From Erwinia aphidicola (lineage in GTDB: Bacteria > Pseudomonadota > Gammaproteobacteria > Enterobacterales > Enterobacteriaceae), in the NCBI RefSeq assembly GCF_024169515.1, contig NZ_JAMKCQ010000001.1:1178001-1242000 (forward strand): a stretch of DNA of 64,000 nt, given 5' to 3'. Within the stretch, counting starts at the first letter, position 1. Each line of letters opens with the position of its first letter. A model generated the notes under the pieces. It was not told where the DNA came from. It worked only from the letters and a program-made list of their open reading frames with translations, and did no database searches. A program made the position numbers and the translations under genes. Positions 42,684-51,603 of the stretch are shown in pieces.

Positions 42684-44117
42684 ATGAAGCAAGGTTTACA
42701 ACTCAGGCTGAGCCAACAGCTTGCCATGACGCCACAACTGCAGCAGGCCATTCGCCTGCTGCAACTCTCTACGCTTGAACTACAGCAGGAAATTCAGCTG
42801 GCGCTGGAAAGTAACCCGTTGCTTGAACAGACCGACATTCACGAAGAAGTTGATACCCGCGAATATCAGGAAACCGAAGCGCTGGATACCCGCGAGGCGC
42901 TGGAACAGAAGGACATGCCGGAAGAGCTGCCGCTCGATGCCACCTGGGATGAGATCTACACCGCCGGCACGCCATCCGGTACGGGCACTGACTATCATGA
43001 TGATGAACTGCCGGTCTATCAGGGTGAAACCACCCAGACGCTGCAGGATTACCTGATGTGGCAGGTTGAACTGACGCCGTTTACCGACACTGACCGCGCG
43101 ATAGCAACCTCGATTGTTGATGCGGTTGACGATACAGGCTATCTCACCGTGACGCTGGATGAAATCCTCGGCAGCATTGGTGATGACGAGCTGTCGATGG
43201 ATGAAGTTGAAGCGGTGCTGAAGCGCGTACAGCGTTTTGACCCGGTCGGCGTCTGCGCCCGCGATCTGCGCGATTGCCTGATGGTGCAGCTCTCTCAGTT
43301 TCCGACTGATTTTCCACTGCTGAAAGAGGCGCGCTTAATCGTCGGCGAGCACCTGGATCTGCTGGCAAACCACGACTTCCGCAGCCTGATGCGCGTCACC
43401 CGCCTGAAGGAAGAGGTGCTGAAAGGGGCGATGCAGTTGATCCAGACCCTCGACCCGCGCCCGGGCCAGTCGATCAACACCCAGGAACCAGAATACGTCA
43501 TCCCGGATGTACTGGTACGCAAAGCCAGCAATCGCTGGACGGTGGAACTCAACGCCGACAGCGTGCCGCGCCTGAAGATTAACCAGCATTACGCTTCCCT
43601 CGGCGCCAGCTCGCGCAGCGACAGCGACACGCAGTTTATTCGCAGCAATCTGCAGGAAGCGAAGTGGCTGATTAAAAGCCTGGAAAGCCGCAACGATACG
43701 CTGCTGAAGGTAACGCGCTGTATCGTCGACCAGCAGCAGGCCTTTTTCGAGCAGGGTGAAGAGTTCATGCGTCCGATGGTGTTGGCCGATATTGCCAGCG
43801 CCGTAGAAATGCACGAGTCGACTATCTCGCGCGTGACCACGCAGAAATACCTGCACAGCCCGCGCGGCATTTTTGAACTGAAGTATTTTTTCTCCAGCCA
43901 CGTCAATACCGAGGGCGGTGGCGAAGCCTCCTCCACGGCGATCCGTGCGCTGGTGAAGAAATTAATCTCGGCGGAGAATCCCGCCAAACCGCTCAGCGAC
44001 AGCAAGCTCACCACCCTTCTTTCCGATCAGGGGATTATGGTGGCCCGGCGCACTGTGGCAAAATACCGAGAGTCTTTATCCATCCCACCATCAAACCAGC
44101 GCAAACAGCTGGTCTGA
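42684..44117 (+). CDS. rpoN: RpoN, sigma-54
   Basis: Alternative sigma factor for nitrogen and other enhancer-dependent promoters. 477 residues: a Gln/Leu-rich region I (1-50) that contacts activators, an acidic region II (about 50-115), the core-binding region III, a helix-turn-helix near 365-385 ([18 protein letters not shown]), and the RpoN box [10 protein letters not shown] near the C-terminus (455-464) that reads the -24 element. It heads the rpoN-hpf-ptsN-rapZ-ptsO cluster. Confidence 0.98.
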   Translation: MKQGLQLRLSQQLAMTPQLQQAIRLLQLSTLELQQEIQLALESNPLLEQTDIHEEVDTREYQETEALDTREALEQKDMPEELPLDATWDEIYTAGTPSGTGTDYHDDELPVYQGETTQTLQDYLMWQVELTPFTDTDRAIATSIVDAVDDTGYLTVTLDEILGSIGDDELSMDEVEAVLKRVQRFDPVGVCARDLRDCLMVQLSQFPTDFPLLKEARLIVGEHLDLLANHDFRSLMRVTRLKEEVLKGAMQLIQTLDPRPGQSINTQEPEYVIPDVLVRKASNRWTVELNADSVPRLKINQHYASLGASSRSDSDTQFIRSNLQEAKWLIKSLESRNDTLLKVTRCIVDQQQAFFEQGEEFMRPMVLADIASAVEMHESTISRVTTQKYLHSPRGIFELKYFFSSHVNTEGGGEASSTAIRALVKKLISAENPAKPLSDSKLTTLLSDQGIMVARRTVAKYRESLSIPPSNQRKQLV

Positions 44118-44139
44118 AAGCACTGAGAAGGAAGACACT

Positions 44140-44427
44140 ATGCAGCTCAATATCACTGGACAACACGTTGAAATCACCCAGCCACTGCGTGATTTTTTAA
44201 CTGAAAAGTTTGCCAAACTGGAACACTACTTTGACCGCATCAATCAGGTCTATATCGTGTTAAAGGTGGAGAAAGTGACACAGATTGCAGATGCCACGCT
44301 GCATGTGAACGGTGGGGAGCTGCACGCCACCTCGGAAGATAAAGATATGTACGCGGCGATTGACGGGCTGGTTGATAAGCTCGCCCGCCAGTTAAATAAA
44401 CATAAAGATAAGCTAAAACAACACTAA
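44140..44427 (+). CDS. hpf: HPF, ribosome hibernation-promoting factor (short form)
   Basis: 95-residue protein that binds the 30S decoding site and favours 100S dimers in stationary phase. Starts MQLNITGQHVEITQPLRDF and has the conserved helix YAAIDGLVDKLARQLNKHKDK. 22 bases after rpoN. Confidence 0.97.
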   Translation: MQLNITGQHVEITQPLRDFLTEKFAKLEHYFDRINQVYIVLKVEKVTQIADATLHVNGGELHATSEDKDMYAAIDGLVDKLARQLNKHKDKLKQH

Positions 44428-44489
44428 ACTTCACTGTACATTGATTGTTTTTTCGGCGAACCCAATATCAGTTAAGCCGGAAGCGTTTT

Positions 44490-44519
44490 CGGCTCGTGTT
44501 CCTTCGGGAAGACGAGCCG
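44490..44519 (+). other. Hairpin with C(UUCG)G tetraloop between hpf and ptsN
   Basis: CGGCTCGT and ACGAGCCG pair, with an inner TTCC / GGAA and the very stable loop C-TTCG-G at 44502-44507. No strong T-run follows (TTAATC), so it is more likely a processing or stability element than a terminator. It sits in the 176-base gap between hpf and ptsN. Confidence 0.65.
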
Positions 44520-44603
44520 TTAATCAATACGGCATGTTAATCTCGCGATCCGAATGTCGGGTTCGAGCTATCGCCCTGTGCAAGTGAATACCTAAGTGAA
44601 ACT

Positions 44604-45086
44604 ATGATGAACAATGATCTGAAACTGGAACTGGGCTCCGTATTGAGCGTTGCGTGTACCCGTAATGGCGTGCACTGTCAGAGCAAAAAACGGGCGCTGG
44701 AAATTATCAGCGAGCTGGCAGCGAAGCAGTTAAATCTGCCGCACCAGACAATTTTCGAAGCTATCCTGACGCGTGAGCGTATGGGCAGTACCGGCATTGG
44801 CAACGGCATTGCCATCCCGCACGGTAAGCTGGAAGAAGATACGCTGCGCGCCGTTGGGGTGTTTATTCGCCTTGACCAGCCTATCGCGTTTGACGCCATT
44901 GATAATCAGCCGGTAGACCTGCTGTTTGCCCTGCTGGTTCCGGCAGATCAGTGCAAGACGCATCTGCACACGCTGTCGCTGGTGGCCAAACGCCTGGCCG
45001 ATAAAACGGTGCTGCGCCGTTTACGTGCCGCTCAGACCGATGAAGATCTGTATGAGATCATCACGGAAGATCACGAAGAGAGCTAA
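44604..45086 (+). CDS. ptsN: PtsN, EIIA-Ntr of the nitrogen PTS
   Basis: 160-residue regulatory phosphocarrier. The phospho-accepting His sits in AIPHGKLEEDTL (about H73). In its unphosphorylated state it controls potassium transport and other targets in E. coli. The phosphate comes from PtsP through NPr, whose gene ptsO lies downstream. ATG at 44604 or 44607 are both possible (Met-Met). Confidence 0.97.
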   Translation: MMNNDLKLELGSVLSVACTRNGVHCQSKKRALEIISELAAKQLNLPHQTIFEAILTRERMGSTGIGNGIAIPHGKLEEDTLRAVGVFIRLDQPIAFDAIDNQPVDLLFALLVPADQCKTHLHTLSLVAKRLADKTVLRRLRAAQTDEDLYEIITEDHEES

Positions 45087-45127
45087 ACGCAGTTGTATCG
45101 CGTTGAGACAAACGGGGAGAAGAGTTA

Positions 45128-45982
45128 ATGGTGCTGATGATCGTCAGCGGACGTTCTGGCTCAGGTAAATCAGTCGCCCTGCGGGCGCTGGAAGATATGG
45201 GCTTTTACTGCGTGGATAACTTACCCGTGGTACTGCTGCCAGACCTGGCTCGCTCACTTTCTGAGCGTAACATGTCCGCCGCGGTGAGCATTGACGTGCG
45301 TAACATGCCGGAATCCCCGGAAGTGTTTGAAACTGCACTGAACAGCCTGCCGGACTGTTTTTCGCCGCAGCTGCTGTTCCTGGATGCCGACCGCAATACG
45401 CTGATCCGCCGTTACAGCGATACCCGTCGTCTGCATCCGCTCTCCAGCAAGAATCTGTCGCTGGAAAGCGCGATCGATGAAGAGAGCGATCTGCTGGAGC
45501 CGCTGCGTTCGCGCGCTGACCTGATTATCGACACCTCGGAAATGTCAGTGCACGAGCTGGCCGAAATGCTGCGTACCCGACTGCTGGGCAAGCGTGAGCG
45601 CGAGCTGACGATGGTGTTTGAGTCATTTGGTTTTAAGCACGGCATTCCGATTGATGCCGATTATGTGTTTGACGTGCGCTTCCTGCCTAATCCGCACTGG
45701 GACCCGAAGCTGCGCCCGATGACGGGCCTCGACCGCCCGGTTGCTGCCTTCCTCGACCGCCACACCGAAGTTCACAATTTTATCTACCAGACGCGCAGCT
45801 ACCTTGAGCTGTGGTTACCGATGCTGGAAACCAATAACCGCAGCTATCTGACCGTGGCGATTGGCTGTACCGGCGGTAAACACCGCTCGGTGTACATTGC
45901 CGAACAGCTGGCAGATTATTTCCGCTCGCGCGGGAAAAACGTACAGTCCCGTCATCGCACGCTGGAAAAACGCAAATCATGA
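45128..45982 (+). CDS. rapZ: RapZ, RNase adaptor and GlcN6P sensor
   Basis: 284-residue protein that binds sRNA GlmZ and hands it to RNase E, tuning glmS expression. Walker A GRSGSGKS (about 8-15) and a C-terminal domain with [15 protein letters not shown], followed by a basic tail ending [10 protein letters not shown] that is needed for RNA binding. Overlaps ptsO by 4 bases. Confidence 0.97.
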   Translation: MVLMIVSGRSGSGKSVALRALEDMGFYCVDNLPVVLLPDLARSLSERNMSAAVSIDVRNMPESPEVFETALNSLPDCFSPQLLFLDADRNTLIRRYSDTRRLHPLSSKNLSLESAIDEESDLLEPLRSRADLIIDTSEMSVHELAEMLRTRLLGKRERELTMVFESFGFKHGIPIDADYVFDVRFLPNPHWDPKLRPMTGLDRPVAAFLDRHTEVHNFIYQTRSYLELWLPMLETNNRSYLTVAIGCTGGKHRSVYIAEQLADYFRSRGKNVQSRHRTLEKRKS

Positions 45983-46251
45983 CCGTGAAGCAAACCGTTG
46001 AAATTAAAAACAAGCTGGGCATGCACGCCCGCCCGGCGATGAAGCTGTTTGAGCTGGTACAGAGTTTTGATGCAGAAGTGCTGCTGCGCAATGAAAGCGG
46101 CACGGAAGCAGAAGCCAGCAGCGTGATTGCCCTGCTGATGCTCGACTCCGCCAAGGGTGGGCATATTGAAGTGGAGGCCAGCGGCCTGCAGGAAGAGGAA
46201 GCGCTGGCGGCGGTGATTGACCTGTTTAACGCCGGGTTCGACGAAGACTGA
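45979..46251 (+). CDS. ptsO: NPr, phosphocarrier of the nitrogen PTS
   Basis: 90-residue HPr paralogue. The active His is in [10 protein letters not shown] (about H16) and a regulatory Ser region in [17 protein letters not shown]. Transfers phosphate from PtsP to PtsN. Last gene of the rpoN cluster; in E. coli yrbL and mtgA follow, whereas here the T6SS locus begins. Confidence 0.97.
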   Translation: MTVKQTVEIKNKLGMHARPAMKLFELVQSFDAEVLLRNESGTEAEASSVIALLMLDSAKGGHIEVEASGLQEEEALAAVIDLFNAGFDED

Positions 46252-46417
46252 GTGTAACAGGCCGTATCAAATCCTTACCGCGTATGAGCTCGTAAATGCA
46301 GTACTGCTTCACTCAGGTTGCTTTTCCAGAGATGAAGCAGGAATGCTGATAAAACCGGTGGGGCTGATAGTTTAGCCGTTCAAGCCCCTTTTCCAGCGGC
46401 TCCAGTTGGACAGGCGC
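46252..46417. other. Junction between ptsO and T6SS relic, no gene seen
   Basis: 166 bases at the left end of the T6SS locus. No ORF, tRNA, direct repeat or terminator is convincing. In E. coli yrbL starts in this position; no trace of it is recognised. Confidence 0.4.
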
Positions 46418-46543
46418 TCAAGCGCCCGATCTATCCAGATTCAGCAGTGCCGCCCGGTCCGCATGGGCGCGGGCAAACTCTTCGCCCGCTTCAAGCAGGT
46501 AACGCATTTCAGCGTCGTAATAACGCAGGGTTAGGTCGTCCAT
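46418..46543 (-). pseudogene. Relic of the 5' end of tssF (T6SS baseplate)
   Basis: An ORF of 41 codons starting MDDLTLRYYDAEMRYLLEAG and continuing EEFARAHADRAALLNLDRSGA before TGA. This is the highly conserved N-terminus of TssF (VasA/ImpG), a protein of about 600 residues. An AGGAATAA ribosome site is still in front of the ATG. The sequence after the stop does not continue TssF. It lies at the end of the T6SS locus next to ptsO, so it marks where the rest of a T6SS cluster was lost. Confidence 0.82.
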
Positions 46544-46624
46544 TTATTCCTAACTTATTATCATCGATTGAATAACTCAGTTATCAGCCATGAACTGAGA
46601 TTACCAGGAATGCAGTGACATTAT

Positions 46625-47092
46625 TCAATATGTATATTGAAATGCTTTTATTTTCTTTAAACAAACATCACCGGAATCGTTATCAAGAATGGCTTTATTC
46701 ACTCCATCCTGTATTTTAATCGACACAGAACAAGCCCCCTCTGAGGAAGAAAGGAGAAAGTTTTGGCCACCTCCACCAGTTGAGTTGTATTCATACTGAC
46801 CACCAATACGCCACCCAATATCGATGGCAGCATCTTTTCTTATCAACGACATAAAGGAGGCCGTCAGTTTTAACTCTTTACCTGACGCTAAAATATCTGG
46901 TTTTGACTTCACAATCTCAACAACTTCATCTGGTTCCGGCTCAACGCCATAGATACTTTCACCCGCATATATGTACATTACCTTGCCCGTGTTATTTGTA
47001 ATTGTCACAACAGGTCTTAGCGGAACAAAATAAGCCACCATGAATATCAGGCAAGCAACACAAAAACACAACAACATCACCTTCCTTTTCAT
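46625..47092 (-). CDS. Hypothetical membrane-anchored protein, candidate immunity protein
   Basis: 155 residues: an N-terminal signal-anchor (about 5-24, LLCFCVACLIFMVAYFV), then a hydrophilic domain likely in the periplasm with two late cysteines (GACSVSI and GDVCLKK). I do not recognise the family. The ATG lies two bases after the stop of the PAAR-toxin gene, on the same strand, the typical place of a T6SS immunity gene, so it is the prime candidate to neutralise that toxin. AT-richer than tssM. The neighbouring tssF relic downstream shows it is at the locus edge. Confidence 0.65.
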   Translation of the reverse strand: MKRKVMLLCFCVACLIFMVAYFVPLRPVVTITNNTGKVMYIYAGESIYGVEPEPDEVVEIVKSKPDILASGKELKLTASFMSLIRKDAAIDIGWRIGGQYEYNSTGGGGQNFLLSSSEGACSVSIKIQDGVNKAILDNDSGDVCLKKIKAFQYTY

Positions 47093-47094
47093 AC

Positions 47095-47628
47095 CTACTC
47101 CTCAATCCTTTCTGGATTATCAGTATTCCAGCACAAATACCTTTCCCTTGAATGAGGCAGTAGCTGATTAGGTGTGTTTTCCAAAGCATCAAGTATATTA
47201 TTAAAAGTCAGATTTTCAGCATATTTCCCATACTGATGAAACAGTCTGAACCCTATCTTCATACTCGTAACATCATCCAGGGTATCGTCTCCGATTGCGC
47301 CTGGCGTCATGTTTTGCTCCCAGGTTGAACCTTTTAACAGCAGCGACTCTGAAAAACCAACGCTCAGACCCACGTATCCATAGTGTATACTCGACCAGAC
47401 ATCGTAAAAATAATCATGCTGTTTGAACTTGTGATAATAAGATTTTGATGGCTTTCCTTTATTTGGCAAAGGTCGCGCAACGGCAACCGCCGAAAACTTA
47501 TCACGTATCTTAGGTTTATGATCCCAGGTCGAACCCGTTTTCACCGTCTGATACCATACGCCCATTGCAGCGAGTAAATCAGGTTGAGGGTACGGAGCCA
47601 GCTTTGCGTAAAAGGGGAGTTTTTCCAC
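47095..47628 (-). CDS. Toxin fragment, polymorphic toxin type 44-like
   Basis: 177-residue fragment opened by a GTG (47628). The segments KTGSTWDHKPKI, the SIHYGYVGLSVGFSESLLLKGSTWEQ region (about 80-105) and a C-terminal helical part resemble the polymorphic toxin type 44 (Ntox44) domain, from memory of that family. It is the C-terminal part of the PAAR effector but in a different frame. Followed after 2 bases by the candidate immunity gene. No ribosome site is obvious, so it is probably not translated alone. Confidence 0.6.
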   Translation of the reverse strand: MEKLPFYAKLAPYPQPDLLAAMGVWYQTVKTGSTWDHKPKIRDKFSAVAVARPLPNKGKPSKSYYHKFKQHDYFYDVWSSIHYGYVGLSVGFSESLLLKGSTWEQNMTPGAIGDDTLDDVTSMKIGFRLFHQYGKYAENLTFNNILDALENTPNQLLPHSRERYLCWNTDNPERIEE

Positions 47629-47716
47629 TCGGCACGCCTTTGCTTTGTGGTCTCGTCGTCGATTAAATATCGTATTGTTTCTGCCGTCTCACTTCTGACA
47701 TTCGTCCTGATCTCAC

Positions 47717-48148
47717 TCAGTATGTACTCAGCCACTTTATGGCTCCGTCAGTGTGAGTGCAATGACGCTCACTCTTCTCTTCCGAGGGCAGGTTTTTACA
47801 CGGGTCCAGCAAAGAGGCCATAAACCCGTCGGGTAAAAAATGAGTAGAAGCAGTGTTTGAACACTCTCCTCCTTTCTCATAGCTATCCTGCATCATCGAC
47901 GGCACAAAACGCGCCCTGCAGGGGCAGGAACTGATACTGTCCAGCGTCCCCGCCATCCTGCGCCCGTGTAAGGTGTCATTGCGGATCCCTCCGGCAATCA
48001 TAAAGGTGCCGGAATGCTGACCGCAGGTGACTTTATCTCTTTCGCGGGCCACGGCTTTGCTGAACAGCGTATGGTCCGTTGCCCCTTCGATAATGCGCCC
48101 ACCGCAGGTCGTGTTATCTCCCTGTACCAGATAATAACCTTTAGCCAT
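47717..48148 (-). CDS. PAAR-domain protein (intact N-terminal fragment)
   Basis: 143 residues as it stands. The PAAR spike-tip domain occupies 1-95: YYLVQGDNTTCGGRIIEGA, VTCGQHSGTFMIAGG and SSCPCRARFVPS contain the Cys/His residues expected to hold the tip Zn. PAAR proteins sharpen the VgrG spike and carry toxins. After residue about 139 the frame runs into the wrong codons (KWLSTY) and stops. If translated, it would still be a usable PAAR tip lacking its toxin. Confidence 0.8.
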   Translation of the reverse strand: MAKGYYLVQGDNTTCGGRIIEGATDHTLFSKAVARERDKVTCGQHSGTFMIAGGIRNDTLHGRRMAGTLDSISSCPCRARFVPSMMQDSYEKGGECSNTASTHFLPDGFMASLLDPCKNLPSEEKSERHCTHTDGAIKWLSTY

Positions 48149-48177
48149 AACTTAACTCCTTATGCTGGAAGATAAAC

Positions 48178-51100
48178 TTACGCGCCGGGTAACTCATCTT
48201 TCCCTGCAAGCGCCCGTGCCGCCATTTCGGCATCAACGCTGAATATCTCCTGCGGCAGGGTAAAATTACGCAGCTGCAGCAGCTGTAACGGGCCGCTGCC
48301 GAGCTGTGAGCGCAGTACCCACTGCAGGGTGCCGCCGTCCGGCGTGCTGAAGCTCATCATCCACTCGCCACGGTCGAGCTGGCGGCGTTTGCCCTGCTCC
48401 AGCCAGCGGATAAGCCCCCAGGTGCCGCTCCAGTCGCCAAACAGCCGCGCCCCCGCGCTGGCGGTGCTCCAGGTCAGCAGGGTTCCGGGCTTGAAGGTGT
48501 CGCCCGGCCAGCGGAAGGTCTGCCACTGCGCCATCTGGTTGAAGTACGTCTGCTGCTGGCCGTCAATGGTCAGCTGGGTCTGCACCACCCCCGGCGCCGG
48601 GCGCGCCTGCAGCTCAAAGCTGATGCCCTGGCTGCCGTCGGTGAACAGCACGTCCGACAGCTGGCTCAGCTGGTTAAGCGCTTTGATAAACGCCGGGTTA
48701 AAGGTCAGCCCCTGGCTGTTGGTGCGGTCCGCCACCCACTGGCTGCCCTCCTTGTGCAGCACGCCGCCCAGCTCCGCGCTGAGGAAGCGCTCAATGCGCC
48801 CGCTGTCCTTGCGCAGGAATTCGGCCAGCATCGGCAGCGAGGCGTCGTTATTACCGGCGGCAAACGGGTAGCGCCCGTCAAACGCGCCGTGCCACAGCGC
48901 CACCACCGAGCGCGCCCATTTGTCATTCAGGCTGGCAGCGGACGGCTGCAGCACCGTCTCCCACGCCTGGGTCAGCGGCTGCACGAACATCGTCTGGCCA
49001 AAGCCGCTCCACTCCTCGCCAAGGCTGGCGGCAATCAGGCTGCCGTACTGGCGGGTGTCGGTCAGGTCAACGCTTTTGCCCTGAAACACGGTTTGCGCCA
49101 GCGTCTGCATCATCTCCTGCGGGTCCGAACTGCCCGCCACCTGCTGCAGGCGCAGGCGCACGCGGGTGATGCGCGTCAGGTACGTCTGCAGGCTCAGGCT
49201 GTCGTCACCGGACAGCGCATTTGCGGCTTTGTTGCGGCCCATCAGCGTCAGCAGCGGGCCGAAGGTCTCGTCGAGCGGCCCCTGCGGACCGGCTGCGCCC
49301 TGGTCAATCACCGGCTTTTTGCTGCTGCCCACCAGCGCCTGCGCCGATTTCATCAGCGAGTCCGACAGCGCCTCGCTCTTCTGACCCGCCTGCCCCTGCC
49401 ATGCCAGGGTGTTCATCAGCGCAATCAGCGGCGACTGGCGCACGTCGCTCATCAGCGTCAGCTGGTCGGTGACGTCGGCGATGTTGGCCGCCGGGTTAAG
49501 GCGCAGGCCGTTGAGGAAGTTGAGCCAGCTGCCGGCAAAGTCGGTAAAGTAGCGCTGCGTCAGGCGCTCCCTGAGCGCTTCCGGCGATAGGTCGGCCGAG
49601 ACGCTGCGGCGGCTGTCGCTCAGCACCCAGTCAATCTCATCGCGGCGCGCTTTGGCCGCGCTCTCTATCGCCTGCTGCACGCCGCCCTCCCACGCCTGGC
49701 GGGTAAACATGCCCGGCACGATCTCATCGGTGGTGAACAGGCGGCGCGCGTCGGTGCCGCCGGTCATATCCTCCAGCGTGACGTCGGCAAAGTTGCGGCG
49801 CACCGATTTCAGCATGTTCTCATACAGGGTACTTTCGGCGTTGCGGCGGCCTATCTGCTGCAGCAGCACCTGGCGGCTCTGGCTGACCAGCACCGGGTCC
49901 GGGGTGATTTTCCACTGCGGCTGGTGCGGCAGCTCGCTGATGTAAAACGCCCACAGGTCCGGCGCCAGGCTCTGCCACAGGCCGGGCGAGATGCCGTTCC
50001 GGGTCGGCTGCACCGTCTTCATCACCTGCGCGTAAAATGCGCCGTCGACCTTATCCGGGCGCGCCATCATCAGCCACGCCTTCAGCTGGTCATAGCCAGG
50101 CTTTGCGCGTTCGGCGCGCAGCGGGCTGTTGGCCGGCAGGTCGGCCAGCGCGCTCAGCTGCTGCTGCAGCGCGGCGCTGGCCGGGTCGCGCAGCAGGCGG
50201 TTATTCGCCACGCCGTACCACGGCATCATCGCCTGCAGCAGCGGCGTATTGTGGTCGAGGCCGAAGCGCTGGTACCACGGCGAGCCGTCCTGATGGCGGT
50301 GTTTAAGCAGCCCGGCGTCGTTGCGCAGCGCGTGCAGGTCGGTAAGCTGGCGGTCGGACACCGCCGGAGCCTGCACCAGCGCGCGCGCCTTCTGCGCCAC
50401 GCTGACAATCTGGCTGCGGTTAAGCGCGAAGGAGAGCAGCAGCCCCGCGCCCCACAGGCCGATAAGCGCCATCAGCACCCAGGCCAGCGTCTGCTGCCAC
50501 GGCATGCCGACGCGGCGGCCGGACAGACGGCGGCAGGCCGCCACTATGCCGTCCCAGCTGCTGGAGAGGGTCAGCGCATGGTCGTGGCGGGTGGCAACGT
50601 CACTGGAGGACGGCTGGCTGAACATCAGGCCGCGCAGCGGAATGCGCGCCTGCTGGGTGGTCAGCCAGCCGCTCAGGCGCTGCTGCCACTGCAGGCTTTC
50701 GCCCTGCTCCAGCTCGCTGCCCAGCCGCAGCAGGAAGTCATCGGAGAGGTGTTGCGCAATCTGCGCCATGCCCTGCTCACGCAGCTGCGGAACCAGGCTG
50801 TCGAGCTGCTGGCCGACCTCTTCCGGCCGCGCGCGCGCGGAAAACAGCGCGCCGACCGTCTGCTGCTCGCGCCCATCCTGCGGCCACTCGCTGCCGCGCA
50901 GCTGCCACAGCCACACCGGGGGCTGCCAGCGCAGGGCCTGCGAGATGTTCTCCAGGCTGCGCAGGCCGTTATCCTGCATCTGCGGGGTCAGCAGCTGGCC
51001 GTCTGCCAGCACCCAGACAATGCCGTCCAGCGGGCGGCCGCGGCGCAGCTGGCGCAGCGCGGCGAGTTTTTCGTCGTCCGGCGGTGCGCTCAGGCTGCCG

Positions 51101-51603
51101 CCGTCAATCAGCACGGTGCGGTCGCCTTCCAGCCACTGCTGCTCCTGCAGCCCGGGGACCAGCGCGGCGCGCGCGGCATCGTCGCCGACCACCAAAAGCA
51201 GGCGCACCCTGTAGCGCCAGAGCAGGTGGTAGCGGGCGCGGAGGTGTTGCCTGATTACCCTGACCATCGGGATGAGAGGAGATGCAGGCTTTGTTTTTTC
51301 ATCCGCAATCCTGGCGATATCATCCCCCCTTGCCGCGTCGACTTTATCCTCAAACTTCCTACTGCCTGCTTTATGCAGAACAAACACGGAAGACAGGGTG
51401 AGTAACGCCAGGATAGACGCCGCCGTGAAACAGGATGACATCCACCGCTGCCGGGATGCGCTTTCTGCCATCAGACCCAGACGTTCAGGCTGCTGCCAGG
51501 CGATCAGGCCGAGGGCCAGCGCACAGGCCAGCAATAACAGCAGAATAATCAGGAACCAGAGTTCAGCGGATTTGGGGAATCGAAAGGATGCGTAACGCTT
51601 CAA
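48178..51603 (-). CDS. tssM: TssM (IcmF-like), T6SS membrane-complex protein
   Basis: 1141 residues. N-terminal helices (about 14-36 and 56-76), a cytoplasmic domain (about 110-375), a third helix (about 380-402) and a long periplasmic part with IcmF-related and TssM C-terminal domains. TssM joins TssL and TssJ into the envelope channel. The NTP-binding P-loop of classical TssM is not visible: the matching strand reads LLLVVGDDAARAALVPG without GKT/S. The start overlaps the preceding gene by 4 bases. TssL and TssJ genes are absent in the window. GC-rich, like the housekeeping genes. Confidence 0.88.
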   Translation of the reverse strand: MKRYASFRFPKSAELWFLIILLLLLACALALGLIAWQQPERLGLMAESASRQRWMSSCFTAASILALLTLSSVFVLHKAGSRKFEDKVDAARGDDIARIADEKTKPASPLIPMVRVIRQHLRARYHLLWRYRVRLLLVVGDDAARAALVPGLQEQQWLEGDRTVLIDGGSLSAPPDDEKLAALRQLRRGRPLDGIVWVLADGQLLTPQMQDNGLRSLENISQALRWQPPVWLWQLRGSEWPQDGREQQTVGALFSARARPEEVGQQLDSLVPQLREQGMAQIAQHLSDDFLLRLGSELEQGESLQWQQRLSGWLTTQQARIPLRGLMFSQPSSSDVATRHDHALTLSSSWDGIVAACRRLSGRRVGMPWQQTLAWVLMALIGLWGAGLLLSFALNRSQIVSVAQKARALVQAPAVSDRQLTDLHALRNDAGLLKHRHQDGSPWYQRFGLDHNTPLLQAMMPWYGVANNRLLRDPASAALQQQLSALADLPANSPLRAERAKPGYDQLKAWLMMARPDKVDGAFYAQVMKTVQPTRNGISPGLWQSLAPDLWAFYISELPHQPQWKITPDPVLVSQSRQVLLQQIGRRNAESTLYENMLKSVRRNFADVTLEDMTGGTDARRLFTTDEIVPGMFTRQAWEGGVQQAIESAAKARRDEIDWVLSDSRRSVSADLSPEALRERLTQRYFTDFAGSWLNFLNGLRLNPAANIADVTDQLTLMSDVRQSPLIALMNTLAWQGQAGQKSEALSDSLMKSAQALVGSSKKPVIDQGAAGPQGPLDETFGPLLTLMGRNKAANALSGDDSLSLQTYLTRITRVRLRLQQVAGSSDPQEMMQTLAQTVFQGKSVDLTDTRQYGSLIAASLGEEWSGFGQTMFVQPLTQAWETVLQPSAASLNDKWARSVVALWHGAFDGRYPFAAGNNDASLPMLAEFLRKDSGRIERFLSAELGGVLHKEGSQWVADRTNSQGLTFNPAFIKALNQLSQLSDVLFTDGSQGISFELQARPAPGVVQTQLTIDGQQQTYFNQMAQWQTFRWPGDTFKPGTLLTWSTASAGARLFGDWSGTWGLIRWLEQGKRRQLDRGEWMMSFSTPDGGTLQWVLRSQLGSGPLQLLQLRNFTLPQEIFSVDAEMAARALAGKDELPGA

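Larger units (their letters stand above)
47095..48148 (-). pseudogene. PAAR-type T6SS effector with C-terminal toxin, split by two frameshifts
   Basis: Three frames form one ancestral protein: the PAAR part (48148 to about 47740), a middle part (VAEYILSEIRTNVRSETAET..., 47735 to about 47625) and the toxin part (KLPFYAKLAPYPQPDLLAAM..., to 47095). The first shift is at AAAGTGGCTGAG near 47735 (a lost G would restore IK-VAEYIL). The second is at the TGGAAAAACTCC run near 47620 (one more A restores EWKKLPFY). Both lie at homopolymers, so either real inactivating mutations or sequencing errors. The gene follows tssM by 29 bases with AAGGAG before its ATG. Confidence 0.75.

Noticed and set aside
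46625..47092. Lipoprotein reading for the 155-residue protein
   Set aside because: Cysteines at 9, 11 and 14 are inside the hydrophobic stretch and no proper lipobox is followed by a cleavage-compatible region; a signal-anchor fits better.
49924..51405. Plus-strand ORF of 493 codons opposite tssM
   Set aside because: Shadow of TssM in GC-rich sequence; no ribosome binding site or recognisable domain.
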